A DNA stretch of 64,000 bases from Denitratimonas sp037478135 (GCF_037478135.1 NZ_JBBHDV010000001.1:248001-312000); one strand, 5' to 3'; counted from the first letter of the stretch, positions 19,691 to 29,539 are shown. Numbers and translations are program-made. Notes: generated from the sequence alone by a model not told the origin.

Positions 19691-21265
19691 GTGAGGTGGC
19701 TGAAGATCTTTGTTGTCCTGTTGCTGGTGCTGCTGGCTCTGGTTCTCGCGCTGCGTCTGTGGGCGCCGTTGCCCTCGCTGGAGGGGCGAACGGTGTCACA
19801 GGCGTTGCCGGATACCGCCGATACCGCGATTGGGCGGGCGCTGGCCGACAGCCGAGCCCGGCATCCGGAGTTGTCCGGACTGCATCTGCTCGATGACGGT
19901 CAGGACGCCTTCGCCGCGCGTGTGCTGCTGGCACGCGGCGCCGAGCGCAGCATCGACGCGCAGTACTACATCTGGCACGGCGACATCACCGGGACACTGC
20001 TCTTCAACGAACTGCGCACGGCCGCCGATCGCGGGGTGCGGGTGCGGCTGCTGCAGGATGACAACACCACGCTCGGGCTGGATGACACCCTGGCGGCATT
20101 GGATGCACACCCGAATATCGAGGTGCGCCTGTTCAATCCATTCGTGCTGCGCTGGCCGCGCTGGGTCGGCTATGTCACCGACTTCTTCCGCCTCAACCGG
20201 CGCATGCACAACAAATCGTTCACGGTTGACAATCAGGCCACGATCATCGGCGGGCGCAATATAGGTGACGAATATTTCGGTGCCGGTGATGGCAGCCTGT
20301 TCTTCGATCTGGACGTGCTTGCGGTCGGTGACGTGGTGGACGAGGTGTCACGCGATTTCGACCGCTACTGGGAGAGTGCGTCGTCGTATCCGGCCGAACG
20401 AATCCTGGCGCCGGTCCCCGCGGAACGGCTGGATACGTTGCGAGCCGAAGCGCTGGCATTGCAGCAGCGCGCCGAGGCACAGCGCTATGTGCAGGCCTTG
20501 CAGCGCCTGCCATTTGTGACCCAACTGGCGCGCGCACAATTGCCGTTCCACTGGGCGCCGGTGCGCATGGTCAGCGACGATCCGGCCAAGGCGCTGGGCA
20601 AGGCGCCGCGCGAAGGACTGCTGATCAGCCGCATCGACCGGCTGCTGCAGCACCCGCAGCACAGCCTGCATCTGGTGTCCGGCTACTTCGTGCCGACCAG
20701 CAAGGGCGTGGATGGTTTCATCGCGATGGCGCAGCGCGGCGTGGAACTGGACATCATCACCAATGCGCTGGAGGCCACCGATGTGCCGATCGTGCACGCC
20801 GGCTACGCCGATCACCGCAAGCCGATGCTGCGCGCTGGCATCCGGCTGTGGGAACTGCGCCATCAGTCCGGCAGCCTGTCCTGGCGCGAGGCCAGCGGCG
20901 ACGAGCGCGCCGGCTCGGTGATCGGCAGCTCTGGCGCGTCGTTGCATGCCAAGACCTTCACCGCCGACGGGCGGCGCGTGTTCATCGGCTCGTTCAATTT
21001 CGATCCGCGCTCGGCACATCTGAACACCGAGCTGGGTTTCGTCATCGACAGCCCGGAACTGGCGCAACGCATGGCGGCGCGGTTGGATGCCGCCACGCCG
21101 CTGATCGCCTACGAGCTGCGCCTTTCCGACGCAGGGAAACTGCGCTGGATCGAACGCCATGGCGACGGCACCGAAACCGTGCACGAGACCGAACCGGGCA
21201 CCACGCGCTGGCGCCGCGCGATGGTCGCGTTCTTCGCGCTGCTGCCGATCGAATGGCTGCTTTGA
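19691..21265 (+). CDS. Phospholipase D-family protein, cardiolipin synthase C-like
   Basis: A 524-residue membrane-anchored protein with one N-terminal membrane segment (residues 4-25) and two HKD phosphodiesterase motifs: HNKSFTVDNQATIIGGRN with DEYF following, and HAKTFTADGRRVFIGSFN with HLNTELGF. Two HKD motifs in this layout are typical of cardiolipin synthase (ClsC/YmdC-type), which joins phosphatidyl groups to make cardiolipin. Start is a GTG at 19691 directly before the membrane segment. Convergent with the barrel gene at 21430. Other PLD activities cannot be excluded. Confidence 0.85.
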   Translation: MRWLKIFVVLLLVLLALVLALRLWAPLPSLEGRTVSQALPDTADTAIGRALADSRARHPELSGLHLLDDGQDAFAARVLLARGAERSIDAQYYIWHGDITGTLLFNELRTAADRGVRVRLLQDDNTTLGLDDTLAALDAHPNIEVRLFNPFVLRWPRWVGYVTDFFRLNRRMHNKSFTVDNQATIIGGRNIGDEYFGAGDGSLFFDLDVLAVGDVVDEVSRDFDRYWESASSYPAERILAPVPAERLDTLRAEALALQQRAEAQRYVQALQRLPFVTQLARAQLPFHWAPVRMVSDDPAKALGKAPREGLLISRIDRLLQHPQHSLHLVSGYFVPTSKGVDGFIAMAQRGVELDIITNALEATDVPIVHAGYADHRKPMLRAGIRLWELRHQSGSLSWREASGDERAGSVIGSSGASLHAKTFTADGRRVFIGSFNFDPRSAHLNTELGFVIDSPELAQRMAARLDAATPLIAYELRLSDAGKLRWIERHGDGTETVHETEPGTTRWRRAMVAFFALLPIEWLL

Positions 21266-21376
21266 GCAGGAAGCCTGACGCGGTACGGGCGGACGGTTTT
21301 TCTGTTCAAGACGTGTATTGCGATCCACAGCCGCGGGTGTGATTGCGGATCGACACGAATTTCGCTGCGCCCAACG

Positions 21377-21406
21377 CAAAGGGCCGACCCATGCCGGGCC
21401 GGCCCT
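21377..21406 (-). terminator. Hairpin downstream of the minus-strand barrel gene
   Basis: AGGGCCG (21380-21386) pairs with CGGCCCT (21400-21406). Read on the minus strand the hairpin follows the 21430 stop and is trailed by a short T-run (CCCTTTGCG), so it is a modest intrinsic terminator between two convergent genes. Confidence 0.5.
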
Positions 21407-21429
21407 GTTTGGATCAATGCTCGCGCAGC

Positions 21430-21966
21430 TCAGAAATCGAAGCGGATCTGGATCTGTGCCAGATCCATGTCCAGGTCATCCATCTCGAAACGGCTGTACT
21501 CGCCACGCAGCGCGATGGTGTCACTGAAGCGGTATTGCAGGCCCAGGCCGTAGGTGGGATCGGTGCCATCCGCGCTGGCGGGCCTCACGATGCTGTGGTT
21601 GCGGTAGTCGGCATCCCAGCTGTGCACGCCGGCCTTGGCATAGCCGGAAAAGTTGTCGGTGAAGGGCAGCGTGCCGACCGCAACCAGTGACAGGGTGTCG
21701 GCTTTCATACGGCCGGAAGCGCCACGCAGATCGATATCGCCGAAATCGCTGTACGCCGCTTCCAGCCCGAAGTGCGGGTTGAACTGGTAGCCACCGAAGA
21801 CCTGGAACGCGGTGTCCTCGTCATCGATGAAATATTCATCGACCATGGACTGGCCCACGCCGGCGCCGGCATAGAAACCGGTCGGATTGGCGGCGTGCGC
21901 GCCGATGGAAAGCGTGCCCAGGGCGGCAGCGAGGAGGAAAGCGGTCAGTGGGGTGTTATTTTTCAT
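21430..21966 (-). CDS. OmpA-like outer-membrane beta-barrel protein
   Basis: A 178-residue protein with signal peptide MKNNTPLTAFLLAAALGTLS continuing to IGAHA, cleaved before ANPTGFYAGAGVGQS. Mature strands include QVFGGYQFNPHFGLEAAYSD, NFSGYAKAGVHSW, YGLGLQYRFSDTIALRGEYS and a final QIQIRFDF ending in Phe, the classic outer-membrane barrel C-terminus recognised by BamA. Start at 21966 has AAGGA just upstream. Length and pattern match the small OmpA/OmpX-type barrels; ligand unknown. It shares family with the gene at 18774-19463 but is clearly diverged. Confidence 0.88.
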   Translation of the reverse strand: MKNNTPLTAFLLAAALGTLSIGAHAANPTGFYAGAGVGQSMVDEYFIDDEDTAFQVFGGYQFNPHFGLEAAYSDFGDIDLRGASGRMKADTLSLVAVGTLPFTDNFSGYAKAGVHSWDADYRNHSIVRPASADGTDPTYGLGLQYRFSDTIALRGEYSRFEMDDLDMDLAQIQIRFDF

Positions 21967-22182
21967 GGTTTCCTTATCCTTTGAACAAAGCAGATATCGC
22001 TCGCGAGAAAGATGGGGCCGAATATAGCGGTACAAAGGCAGTCCCGCGATACTCAGTGTTTCCGGTTCAGCAACAATCAAGAAACAGGAGGCGAGCGGGG
22101 GTGAGTGGTTCACGCGCTTTTTGTGTGAACAGGAACCCGCCAACGGGATAACGCGTGCAATACGACGTGAATGGCCGCGGCC

Positions 22183-22887
22183 TCAACCCGCCGTATCCAC
22201 CAGCACCAGTTCGGCATCCTCCAGCGCGGTGATACGGAAGCTGTCGAGCTGGCTGATCGCGGCGCCATCGCGCGCTTCCAGCGTCACGCCGTCAACCTCC
22301 ACCTTGCCCTTGGCCGGCACCAGGTAGCCGTAGCGGCCGGGGCCGGCGAAACGGTATTCGGTGCTTTCGCCGGCTTTCAGTGTGGCACCCAGCACGCGCG
22401 CGTCGGTGCGGATCGGCAGCGCGTCCTCATCGCCTGCGATACCGCTGGCCAGGGTGACGAAGCGGCCCGATCGCTCGCCCTTGGGGAAGGGCCTGGCGCC
22501 CCACGAGGGCGCGCCGCCCTTCTGGTCGGGGAAGATCCAGATCTGGAAGATCCGGGTGACGCCCGGCTCCTGGTTGTATTCGGAATGGCGCACGCCGCTG
22601 CCGGCGCTCATCACCTGCACATCACCGGCCCCGGTGCGGCCGGTGTTGCCCAGGCTGTCCTGGTGCGTGATCGCGCCTTCGCGCACATAGGTGATGATTT
22701 CCATGTCGGCATGCGGATGCGGCGGGAAGCCGGTGCCGGGCTGGATGGTGTCGTCATTCCAGACCCGCAGCGCACCCCAGTGCATACGTTCGGGATCGTG
22801 GTATCCGGCGAAGGAAAAATGGTGTTTGGCATCGAGCCAGCCGTGGTTGGCTCCACCAAGGTCTGCAAAAGAGCGGTGTTCGATCAT
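22183..22887 (-). CDS. Pirin family protein (cupin)
   Basis: A 234-residue pirin: two cupin barrels with the metal-binding HPHADMEIITYV and later HSEYNQEPG in the N-terminal domain, FQIWIFPD between, and a second cupin ending DGAAISQ. Bacterial pirins act as quercetinases or as redox-dependent regulators; which applies cannot be told. Start at 22887 (MIEHRSFADLGGANHGWL) matches family N-termini. The LysR gene lies 104 bp upstream in the same orientation and is the likely regulator. Confidence 0.93.
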   Translation of the reverse strand: MIEHRSFADLGGANHGWLDAKHHFSFAGYHDPERMHWGALRVWNDDTIQPGTGFPPHPHADMEIITYVREGAITHQDSLGNTGRTGAGDVQVMSAGSGVRHSEYNQEPGVTRIFQIWIFPDQKGGAPSWGARPFPKGERSGRFVTLASGIAGDEDALPIRTDARVLGATLKAGESTEYRFAGPGRYGYLVPAKGKVEVDGVTLEARDGAAISQLDSFRITALEDAELVLVDTAG

Positions 22888-22991
22888 GGCGTTTCCTGCC
22901 TGCAATGAAGAAGTTGCCCGGCAGTCTATGTGGCCGGATTTTTTACAAATACCGGCAAATCCTTCATTCATTGTTTCCAGAATGACACCAA

Positions 22992-23912
22992 TCAGGACGA
23001 AATCGCGGGGTCGTCGCAGTCCTCGCCCAGTTCCTCGCCCAGCTCTTCGACCAGAAAATCGATGAAACGCCGCAGCCGCAAGGACATGCTGCGGGTCTGC
23101 TGGAACAGCGCATGCACCGCGATCGGCGGCGCGCTCCAGTCCTCCAGCACCCGCACCAGTGTTCCGGCCGTGATCGCATCGGCGGCGATGAAGTCCGGCA
23201 CCAGCGCGATGCCGAGCCCGGCGTCGGCCATCTGGACAAGGAAATCGCCGTTGTCGGCCATCACCGGGCCGCGAGTGCGCACCCGCCGCACCTCCTTGCC
23301 GCGCGTGAGCTGGATCGTGATGCCGCTTTGCAGGCAGCCATAGTTGATGAAGGCGTGATCGGCCAGATCGTCCGGCGCCTGCGGTGTTCCGCGCTGTGCC
23401 AGATAGGCGGGGGAGGCCACCAGGCTGCGCGGCGCCGGCATGATGCGGCGCGCGGCGAACGAGGAATCGGCCAGGTCGGCGATGCGGATCGTCACATCGA
23501 AACCGCCGCGCACCGGATCGATCAGATGATCGGTCAGCGACACCTGCAATTCGATATCCGGGTAGCGTTCCAGGAAGCGCGGCACCAGCCCGGCCAGCAC
23601 CCGCATGCCGAAGGACACCGGCACATTGCAGCGCACGATGCCACGGATGCCCAGGGTGCCGCGCGCGCGTTCCTCGGCCTCTTCCAGCGCGGCCAGCACT
23701 TCCTGCGCGTCCTCGTAGAACGCGGTGCCGGCCTCGGTCAGGTGCAGGCTGCGCGTCGTGCGCATCAGCAACTTCACCCCGAGCGACTGCTCCAGATCCT
23801 TCACCAGCTTGCTGATCTTGGAACGCGGCACATCCAGCGTGCGCGCCGCTCCGGCGAAGCTCTCGGCCCGCACCGCCTCGATGAACGCCCGCATGCACTC
23901 GATCCGATCCAT
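22992..23912 (-). CDS. LysR-family transcriptional regulator
   Basis: A 306-residue LysR regulator: winged helix-turn-helix in residues 1-60 (FIEAVRAESFAGAARTLDVP then SKISKLVKDLEQSLGVKLL), linker helix, and a co-inducer domain from about residue 90 to 295. The N-terminus MDRIECMRAFIEAV is typical of the AaeR/DsdC-like LysR groups that regulate stress or aromatic-compound genes. It lies upstream of the pirin gene in the same direction, which is often its target. Confidence 0.93.
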   Translation of the reverse strand: MDRIECMRAFIEAVRAESFAGAARTLDVPRSKISKLVKDLEQSLGVKLLMRTTRSLHLTEAGTAFYEDAQEVLAALEEAEERARGTLGIRGIVRCNVPVSFGMRVLAGLVPRFLERYPDIELQVSLTDHLIDPVRGGFDVTIRIADLADSSFAARRIMPAPRSLVASPAYLAQRGTPQAPDDLADHAFINYGCLQSGITIQLTRGKEVRRVRTRGPVMADNGDFLVQMADAGLGIALVPDFIAADAITAGTLVRVLEDWSAPPIAVHALFQQTRSMSLRLRRFIDFLVEELGEELGEDCDDPAISS

Positions 23913-24070
23913 CCACCGCTCCTTTCACGCAATGTGCAGGGATTGTTCCCGCTGCGGTGCCGTGACGGCAAGGCGGAGGGGCGGTGTGGATCAGCGCTGG
24001 CGGCCAGCGGTTCAGCCGGCGCTTGGCGTATCCTTTCCCGAGCATTGGCATTCGCGGGCAGGGGGCCTAC

Positions 24071-27000
24071 GTGGAGCAAGCAGACATCGCCGCAGCCGCG
24101 CCCGACAGCGGGCAGCAACGCGCCGAGGAATTCATCGCCCGCTGGCAGGGTGTTGCGGCCTCGGAACTCTCGACCTCGCAGAGCTTCCTGATCGACCTGT
24201 GCCGCCTGCTCGGCGTGGACGTGCCGCACCCCACGCCCGAACAGGACTACATGTTCGAGCGCCCGATCACCTTCCGCCACGGCGATGGCAGCACCAGCGC
24301 CGGCCGCATCGACCTGTACCGCCGCGGCGCCTTCGTGCTGGAGTCGAAGAAGCTGCGCCTGGGCGCGCATACCAAGGGTTTCGACGACGCCCTGCTGCGC
24401 GCCCGCAGCCAGGCCGAGGCCTATGCCCGCGCGCTGCCCGCCGAAGAAGGCCGGCCGCCGTTCGTGGTGGTGGTGGACGTGGGCCAGCGGATCGAGCTGT
24501 ATTCCGAATTCAGCCGCTCCGGCGGCACCTACGTGCCGTTCCCGGACCCGCGCAGCCATCGCATCGCGCTGGCCGAGCTGCGCCGCCCCGAACTGCGCGA
24601 GCGCCTGCGCCGGGTCTGGACCGACCCGCTGGGCCTGGACCCCAGCCGCGAATCCGCCCGCGTCACTCGCGAGATCGCCGACCGCCTCGCGAAGCTCGCC
24701 AAGAGCCTCGAACAGGCCGACCACGCGCCCGAATTGGTCGCGCAGTTCCTGATGCGCTGCCTGTTCACCATGTTTGCCGAGGACGTGAAGCTGCTGCCGG
24801 CGCACAGCTTCCGCGACCTGCTGGCGCGCCACGCCGAACAGCCCGACGTGGCCATGCGCATGCTCGCCCAGCTCTGGCGCGACATGGACGAAGGCGGCTT
24901 CTCCGCCGTGCTGGCCGGCGACGTGCTGCGCTTCAACGGCAAGCTGTTCAAGCAGCCCGAGACCCTGCCGCTGGACGCCGCCCAGATCGCGCTGCTGCTC
25001 GACGCCGCCCGCGCCGACTGGCAGCACGTGGAGCCGGCCATCTTCGGCACCCTGCTGGAGCGTGCGCTGAGTTCGAAGGATCGCCACAAGCTCGGCGCCC
25101 ACTACACCCCGCGCGCCTACGTCGAACGCCTGGTGCTGCCGACCGTGATCGAACCGCTGCGGCGCGAATGGAGCGACGCCCAGGCCGCCGCCGGCACCCT
25201 GGCCGACGAGGGCAAGGCGGACGCCGCCATCGCCGAACTCAAGCGCTTCCACCACCGCCTGTGCACCGTGCGCGTGCTCGACCCCGCCTGCGGCTCGGGC
25301 AACTTCCTGTACGTCACGCTGGAACACCTCAAGCGCCTGGAAGGCGAAGTGCTCAACGCGCTGGACGAACTCGGATACCGCCAGACCGGCCTGGCCCTGG
25401 ACGGCGAACGCGCCGACGCCATGGCCGGCGAGACCGTGGACCCGCACAACCTGCTGGGCATCGAACTCAACCCGCGCGCCGCCGCCATTGCCGAAGTGGT
25501 GCTGTGGATCGGCTACCTGCAATGGCACTTCCGCACCCGTGGCGACGTGCACCCGCCGCAGCCGGTGATCCGCGATTTCCGCAATATCGAGAACCGCGAC
25601 GCGGTGCTGGCGCATGACGGCGTGGAATACGTCACCGACGAACGCGGCGTGCCGGTGACGCGCTGGGACGGGGAGACGATGAAGGTCTCGCCGGTGACCA
25701 GGGAGAAGGTGCCGGACGAAGCGGCGCGCAAGCCCGTGGAGAAGTATCTGAACCCGCGCAAGGCGGCGTGGCCGGAGGCGGATTTCATCGTCGGCAATCC
25801 GCCATTTATTGGCAACAAGCGAATGCGCACCGCGCTCGGCGATGGATACGTGGAAGCGTTGCGCGGCGCATGGCCGGAGGTTCCGGAATCGGCGGATTTC
25901 GTGATGTTCTGGTGGCACCACGCGGCGCAACTCACCCGTCGCGGTGCAGCGGAGCGGTTCGGATTCATCACCACCAACTCGATCCGGCAGTCGTTCAACC
26001 GCCGCGTGATCGAGCCGCACCTGGCCGACAAGAAACAGCCGCTGTCGCTGGTGTTCGCGATTCCAGACCATCCGTGGGTGGATACGGCGGATGGGGCGGC
26101 GGTGCGGATTGCGATGACGGTGGCTAAGGGTGGAACTGCCGAGGCCCTGCTGAAAGAAGTGGTATCCGAACGCGAGCAGGGGGATGGCGAAGTTGCCGTG
26201 GTCCTGCATGCCAGGCGTGGCCGCATGTATGCGGACCTCAAGGTGGGCGCAAATGTGGCGGCTGCTATTCAGTTGCGAGCAAATCTCGGTATCAGCAATC
26301 GTGGCGTGATTCCGCACGGCGAAGGAATGACGGTGGATGAGAATCAGGCGATCGCATTGGGGCTGAATTCGGTTCCAAGCTTGGATCGACGTCTTCGCCC
26401 GTACCGTAACGGTCGCGATCTCATGCAGAACCCGCGGGGAGTGCGTGTCATCGACATGTACGGGCTTACTGCGGAACAGGTTCGAAATCAGTTTCCAGCC
26501 GTCTATCAATGGCTGCTTGAACGTGTGAAGCCAGAGCGCGACCACAACCCGCGAGCGAGCCGCCGAGAGAATTGGTGGCTGTTCGGTGAGAACCAGCCCA
26601 AGATGCGGGAAGCAATTGCCGGACTGCGTCGTTACATCGCGACGGTTCAAACGAGCAAGCACCGCACGTTTACTTTTCTCGACGAAGAAATACTTCCCGA
26701 CGACAAGTTGATCGCCATTGCGTCGGATGACGCAGCGACGCTTGGCGTCCTTTCCTCATCGCCTCATACGGTGTGGGCCCTTGCGGCGGGCGCGCGGCTG
26801 GGCGTTGGCAACGACCCCGTTTACAACAAGTCCGCGTGCTTCGATGCGTTTCCCTTTCCGGATCTTCATTCCGCCGACAAATTCGGCGGCCCGATCACCT
26901 ACGCGCTGGAAGACGAGAACGGCCGCCCCGGTGAATACAGCACGATCGGCGAATACCCCTCCGACCGCATCTGCAACCTCGCCGAACAGCTCGACGCCCA

Positions 27001-27679
27001 CCGCAAGCGCCAGCAGGCCGCGCATCCCGGCCTGACCCTGACCGGCATGTACAACGTGCTCGACAAGCTGCGCAGCGGCGAGGTGCTGACCGCCAAGGAG
27101 CGCACCCTCCACGAACAGGGCCTGGTCTCCGTTCTGCGCCAACTGCACGACGAACTCGACGAAGCCGTGCTCCACGCCTACGGCTGGGGCGACCTGCTGC
27201 CGCTGCTGCGCGTGGCCCACGGCAACGATGCACCACTCGAAGGCCAGTCCCGCGAAGACGCCAAGCGCGCCTTCGACGAAGCCGTGCTCGAACGCCTCGT
27301 CGCGCTCAACGCCGAACGCGCCGCCGAGGAAGCGCGCGGCGTGGTGCGTTGGCTGCGCCCGGCATTCCAGAACCCGGATTCGCCCGCGCCCGAACAACAG
27401 GGCATCGCGGTGGGCGGGGACGAGGAATCAGCCGATGCGCAGGACACACCGGCGGCACCCGCCGCAGTCAAGGCGCAACCCTGGCCCAGGGACACCGTGG
27501 ATCAGGTGCGCGCCGTCGCCGACCTGCTGAGCGCCAGCCCCGTGCCGCTGTCGCTGGATGACATCGCCGCCCGCTTCACCGCACGCGGCGCCTGGAAAAA
27601 GCGCCTGCCGACACTGCTCGACATGCTCGTCGCCCTCGGCCGTGCCCAGCAGGAAGGCGACCACTTCACCGGCACCTAG
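24071..27679 (+). CDS. MmeI-like single-chain restriction endonuclease/DNA methyltransferase (type IIL)
   Basis: A 1,202-residue protein in which one chain carries both nuclease and adenine methyltransferase. The N-terminal PD-(D/E)xK nuclease is visible as D81 in GRIDLYRRGAFVLESKK with E91-x-K93. A helical linker follows, then the gamma-type methyltransferase: motif I DPACGSGNFLY (about residue 404) and motif IV NPPFIG (about 575). Behind it lies the target-recognition domain (about 690-950) and a C-terminal region longer than that of MmeI (about 919 residues). Such enzymes methylate only one strand of an asymmetric site and cut at a fixed distance. The GTG at 24071 is chosen for its G-rich ribosome site; a GTG at 23984 is an alternative. 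No separate specificity or methylase gene is near. Confidence 0.88.
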   Translation: MEQADIAAAAPDSGQQRAEEFIARWQGVAASELSTSQSFLIDLCRLLGVDVPHPTPEQDYMFERPITFRHGDGSTSAGRIDLYRRGAFVLESKKLRLGAHTKGFDDALLRARSQAEAYARALPAEEGRPPFVVVVDVGQRIELYSEFSRSGGTYVPFPDPRSHRIALAELRRPELRERLRRVWTDPLGLDPSRESARVTREIADRLAKLAKSLEQADHAPELVAQFLMRCLFTMFAEDVKLLPAHSFRDLLARHAEQPDVAMRMLAQLWRDMDEGGFSAVLAGDVLRFNGKLFKQPETLPLDAAQIALLLDAARADWQHVEPAIFGTLLERALSSKDRHKLGAHYTPRAYVERLVLPTVIEPLRREWSDAQAAAGTLADEGKADAAIAELKRFHHRLCTVRVLDPACGSGNFLYVTLEHLKRLEGEVLNALDELGYRQTGLALDGERADAMAGETVDPHNLLGIELNPRAAAIAEVVLWIGYLQWHFRTRGDVHPPQPVIRDFRNIENRDAVLAHDGVEYVTDERGVPVTRWDGETMKVSPVTREKVPDEAARKPVEKYLNPRKAAWPEADFIVGNPPFIGNKRMRTALGDGYVEALRGAWPEVPESADFVMFWWHHAAQLTRRGAAERFGFITTNSIRQSFNRRVIEPHLADKKQPLSLVFAIPDHPWVDTADGAAVRIAMTVAKGGTAEALLKEVVSEREQGDGEVAVVLHARRGRMYADLKVGANVAAAIQLRANLGISNRGVIPHGEGMTVDENQAIALGLNSVPSLDRRLRPYRNGRDLMQNPRGVRVIDMYGLTAEQVRNQFPAVYQWLLERVKPERDHNPRASRRENWWLFGENQPKMREAIAGLRRYIATVQTSKHRTFTFLDEEILPDDKLIAIASDDAATLGVLSSSPHTVWALAAGARLGVGNDPVYNKSACFDAFPFPDLHSADKFGGPITYALEDENGRPGEYSTIGEYPSDRICNLAEQLDAHRKRQQAAHPGLTLTGMYNVLDKLRSGEVLTAKERTLHEQGLVSVLRQLHDELDEAVLHAYGWGDLLPLLRVAHGNDAPLEGQSREDAKRAFDEAVLERLVALNAERAAEEARGVVRWLRPAFQNPDSPAPEQQGIAVGGDEESADAQDTPAAPAAVKAQPWPRDTVDQVRAVADLLSASPVPLSLDDIAARFTARGAWKKRLPTLLDMLVALGRAQQEGDHFTGT

Positions 27680-27819
27680 GAAACCCCCGGACAAGCCGTC
27701 ATTTGCCACATAGGTCGGCGGTGAGCGCATGCGAACCCCGACACATGGCATCCGGCGGAGGAAGCATGACCGCAGGCGGGATACGACGCGGTGGGCCGCA
27801 CCGCGTTCGCGCACCCGCC

Positions 27820-29094
27820 TCACTGCGGCATCAGCACGTTCAATTCAAACCCGTCGCCAAACGGCAGACCCAGCGGCGTCAGGCATTGCTGGTTTTGGCC
27901 TTGCGGGATGAAGTGGTCGAACCAGATATCGCTGCACGGGGAGAACTCCGTGGCCGGATTGCTCCCGGAAATACTGGGATACATGATGAATTGCGGGAAG
28001 TTGCAGTATTGGTTGACGTACGCCGACGTAATGCCGATGGAGAGGTTGATCTCATTGTCGTGCCTGACGCCGAAGTTGTGCCCCAGCTCGTGTGCAAAAA
28101 GGGTGGCCCTGCCGCCGCCGGCAAAGGTCATCTGGTTGATCGCGTAGCCATGTGTCGCACTGCATAGCGCGTTGAGCCATGCAAAACCCGCCACGCTGCC
28201 ATCGAAATTCTTGCCACTGAACAGGTGCGCGACGCCGTGGAACGGGATGTTCTGGTCCGGGACAAAAGCTGTGAAGGCATCAAGCAGTTGAGAGTACGCC
28301 GTCATCGTCAGCGGCCCGTTGTCGGCCAGCGCCACCAGATGATGCAGGCGCAAGCGCGTATTCGGGTGGGCATGCGGCCCCGGCTCGGCGTAGAACCCGT
28401 CCGCGACATTGAGCGCGGCCACCGCCACGCTGGCGGCGTCGGGGTAAAGCTGCTGGAACTCGGTATCCAGCACCAGCGTGATGCGCAGTTCCCGACCAGT
28501 GCTGCCCTGCGGCACCGATGGCATCCATGTGTTTGGAACCGCGAGGTGCGCCGAATGCCCGGCCACCGTATCGTCGTGGAAATCTTCGGGCGCCGTGTCT
28601 CCATGGAAATCCAGCGGCTGCGCCAGATCGGCCAAGGTGTAGACCAGCGTGGCGGCGTCATCCACACCGAGGCGCGAGGCCAGCCCTGGATGGTGGCTGG
28701 CCGGATCGAGGAACCAGACCTGTTCGCCATCGTGCACCGCGCCCAGCCACGCCGCGCCGATGCGCGTCAGCCGCACCCAACTGCCGGGCCGTCCGGCGAC
28801 TTCCCCGGTGAAAACCTGCGTCCTGCCATCACGCACCGCCGCCACATGGGGCGTTGCATCACGCGTCAGCCGCAGTTGCACTTCCAGCGACATGTCCAGC
28901 GCCCGGCCATCAGGCGTGTTCAGTCGCAGCACGGTTGAGGCTTCCCGATCCGCAGTGCGGACGTTGTCGACCCAATGCAGGCCGGCATTATTGGCGCGCA
29001 GCAACTGCTCCGCAGCGGCTGGTGCAGGCAGCGCCAACACCAGAAACACGGCAATACACGCGAGGTGCAGGCGCACCGATGGCAAGAGTTTCAT
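27820..29094 (-). CDS. Secreted zinc metalloprotease (reprolysin/M12B-like)
   Basis: A 424-residue exported metalloprotease. Signal peptide at residues 1-27 (MKLLPSVRLHLACIAVFLV onward). A pro-domain follows, then the metzincin core with the zinc motif HELGHNFGVRHD and a Met-turn (FPQFIMYPS), both diagnostic of the reprolysin-type clan. Near the C-terminus is GLPFGDGFELNVL, an F-x-DGFE motif also present at the end of the secreted protein at 3-2588. The start at 29094 is the first Met before the signal peptide; the frame is open to 29187 but the upstream part lacks a leader. Substrate unknown. Confidence 0.9.
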   Translation of the reverse strand: MKLLPSVRLHLACIAVFLVLALPAPAAAEQLLRANNAGLHWVDNVRTADREASTVLRLNTPDGRALDMSLEVQLRLTRDATPHVAAVRDGRTQVFTGEVAGRPGSWVRLTRIGAAWLGAVHDGEQVWFLDPASHHPGLASRLGVDDAATLVYTLADLAQPLDFHGDTAPEDFHDDTVAGHSAHLAVPNTWMPSVPQGSTGRELRITLVLDTEFQQLYPDAASVAVAALNVADGFYAEPGPHAHPNTRLRLHHLVALADNGPLTMTAYSQLLDAFTAFVPDQNIPFHGVAHLFSGKNFDGSVAGFAWLNALCSATHGYAINQMTFAGGGRATLFAHELGHNFGVRHDNEINLSIGITSAYVNQYCNFPQFIMYPSISGSNPATEFSPCSDIWFDHFIPQGQNQQCLTPLGLPFGDGFELNVLMPQ

Positions 29095-29410
29095 CTTCGT
29101 TCCCCGTAGCTTCCCCGCGCCCATGAAAGTGCATGCAGGACGTCGATGCAAATTCGGTACAGACGCTGCTCGCCCGGATTCGCGCACCGCACCGACCTGC
29201 GCGCACCTGTGCCGGATCGGATTTTTTCGCTGTCAGCGGTCGTGATGAAACGGGTCGGGTTGCCGCTTCGTCCGTTATGCTGCGGTCCCGGCGGGCGCTG
29301 TCATGCTTGTGGTGCGGCACGCGGTCGCGTAGCACTTTTGTCGCACCGGCTAGCCGGTGCGGATCACAAATGATTGATATTCATGAACTCCATTGTTTTC
29401 CCGTAGCACC
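29095..29410. other. Intergenic region upstream of the original dusA start
   Basis: No gene is supported. It separates the minus-strand metalloprotease from the former dusA start at 29411 and should contain the ancestral dusA promoter, now disconnected from dusA by the island. An AT-rich stretch at about 29367-29400 (AATGATTGATATTCATGAAC) is the best promoter candidate. Confidence 0.45.
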
Positions 29411-29539
29411 ATGATTCCTGTCGCAATGAAAGAAGAAAAGGTCGAAACATCAGCGTCTTATGGGGCATGGCGTGTGAGTGTGGCTCCGATGATGGACTCA
29501 ACTTGTTGCAATTGTTTTCCTTTGGAAACAGGAAGATAG
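29411..29539 (+). pseudogene. dusA: Severed 5' end of dusA (left island junction)
   Basis: Reading from the ATG at 29411 gives MIPVAMKEEKVETSASYGAW, then RVSVAPMMD in frame. This is the original N-terminus of DusA, identical from VETSAS through APMMD to the intact gene at 44036-45061. After nt 29496 the sequence departs (STCCNCF) and stops at 29537-29539, because the island begins here. The fragment is non-functional as a dihydrouridine synthase, but its promoter may now read into the island. Confidence 0.9.
29440..29496 (+). other. attL: left attachment core (dusA 5' sequence)
   Basis: This 57-bp block (from GGTCGAAACATC to CCGATGATGGA) is identical to 44068-44124 within intact dusA and to the reverse complement of 32059-32115. 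On its right the island sequence starts (CTCAACTTGTTG), on its left lies the native dusA 5' end. The strand crossover lies within the shared block. Confidence 0.9.

Noticed and set aside
23801..26662. 953-codon open frame antisense to the MmeI-like gene
   Set aside because: It lies wholly opposite a well-supported gene and its translation is His/Arg/Gly/Val-rich without domains; a GC-driven antisense shadow. The same applies to 447-2615, 3190-4674 and 46198-48603 on the minus strand.
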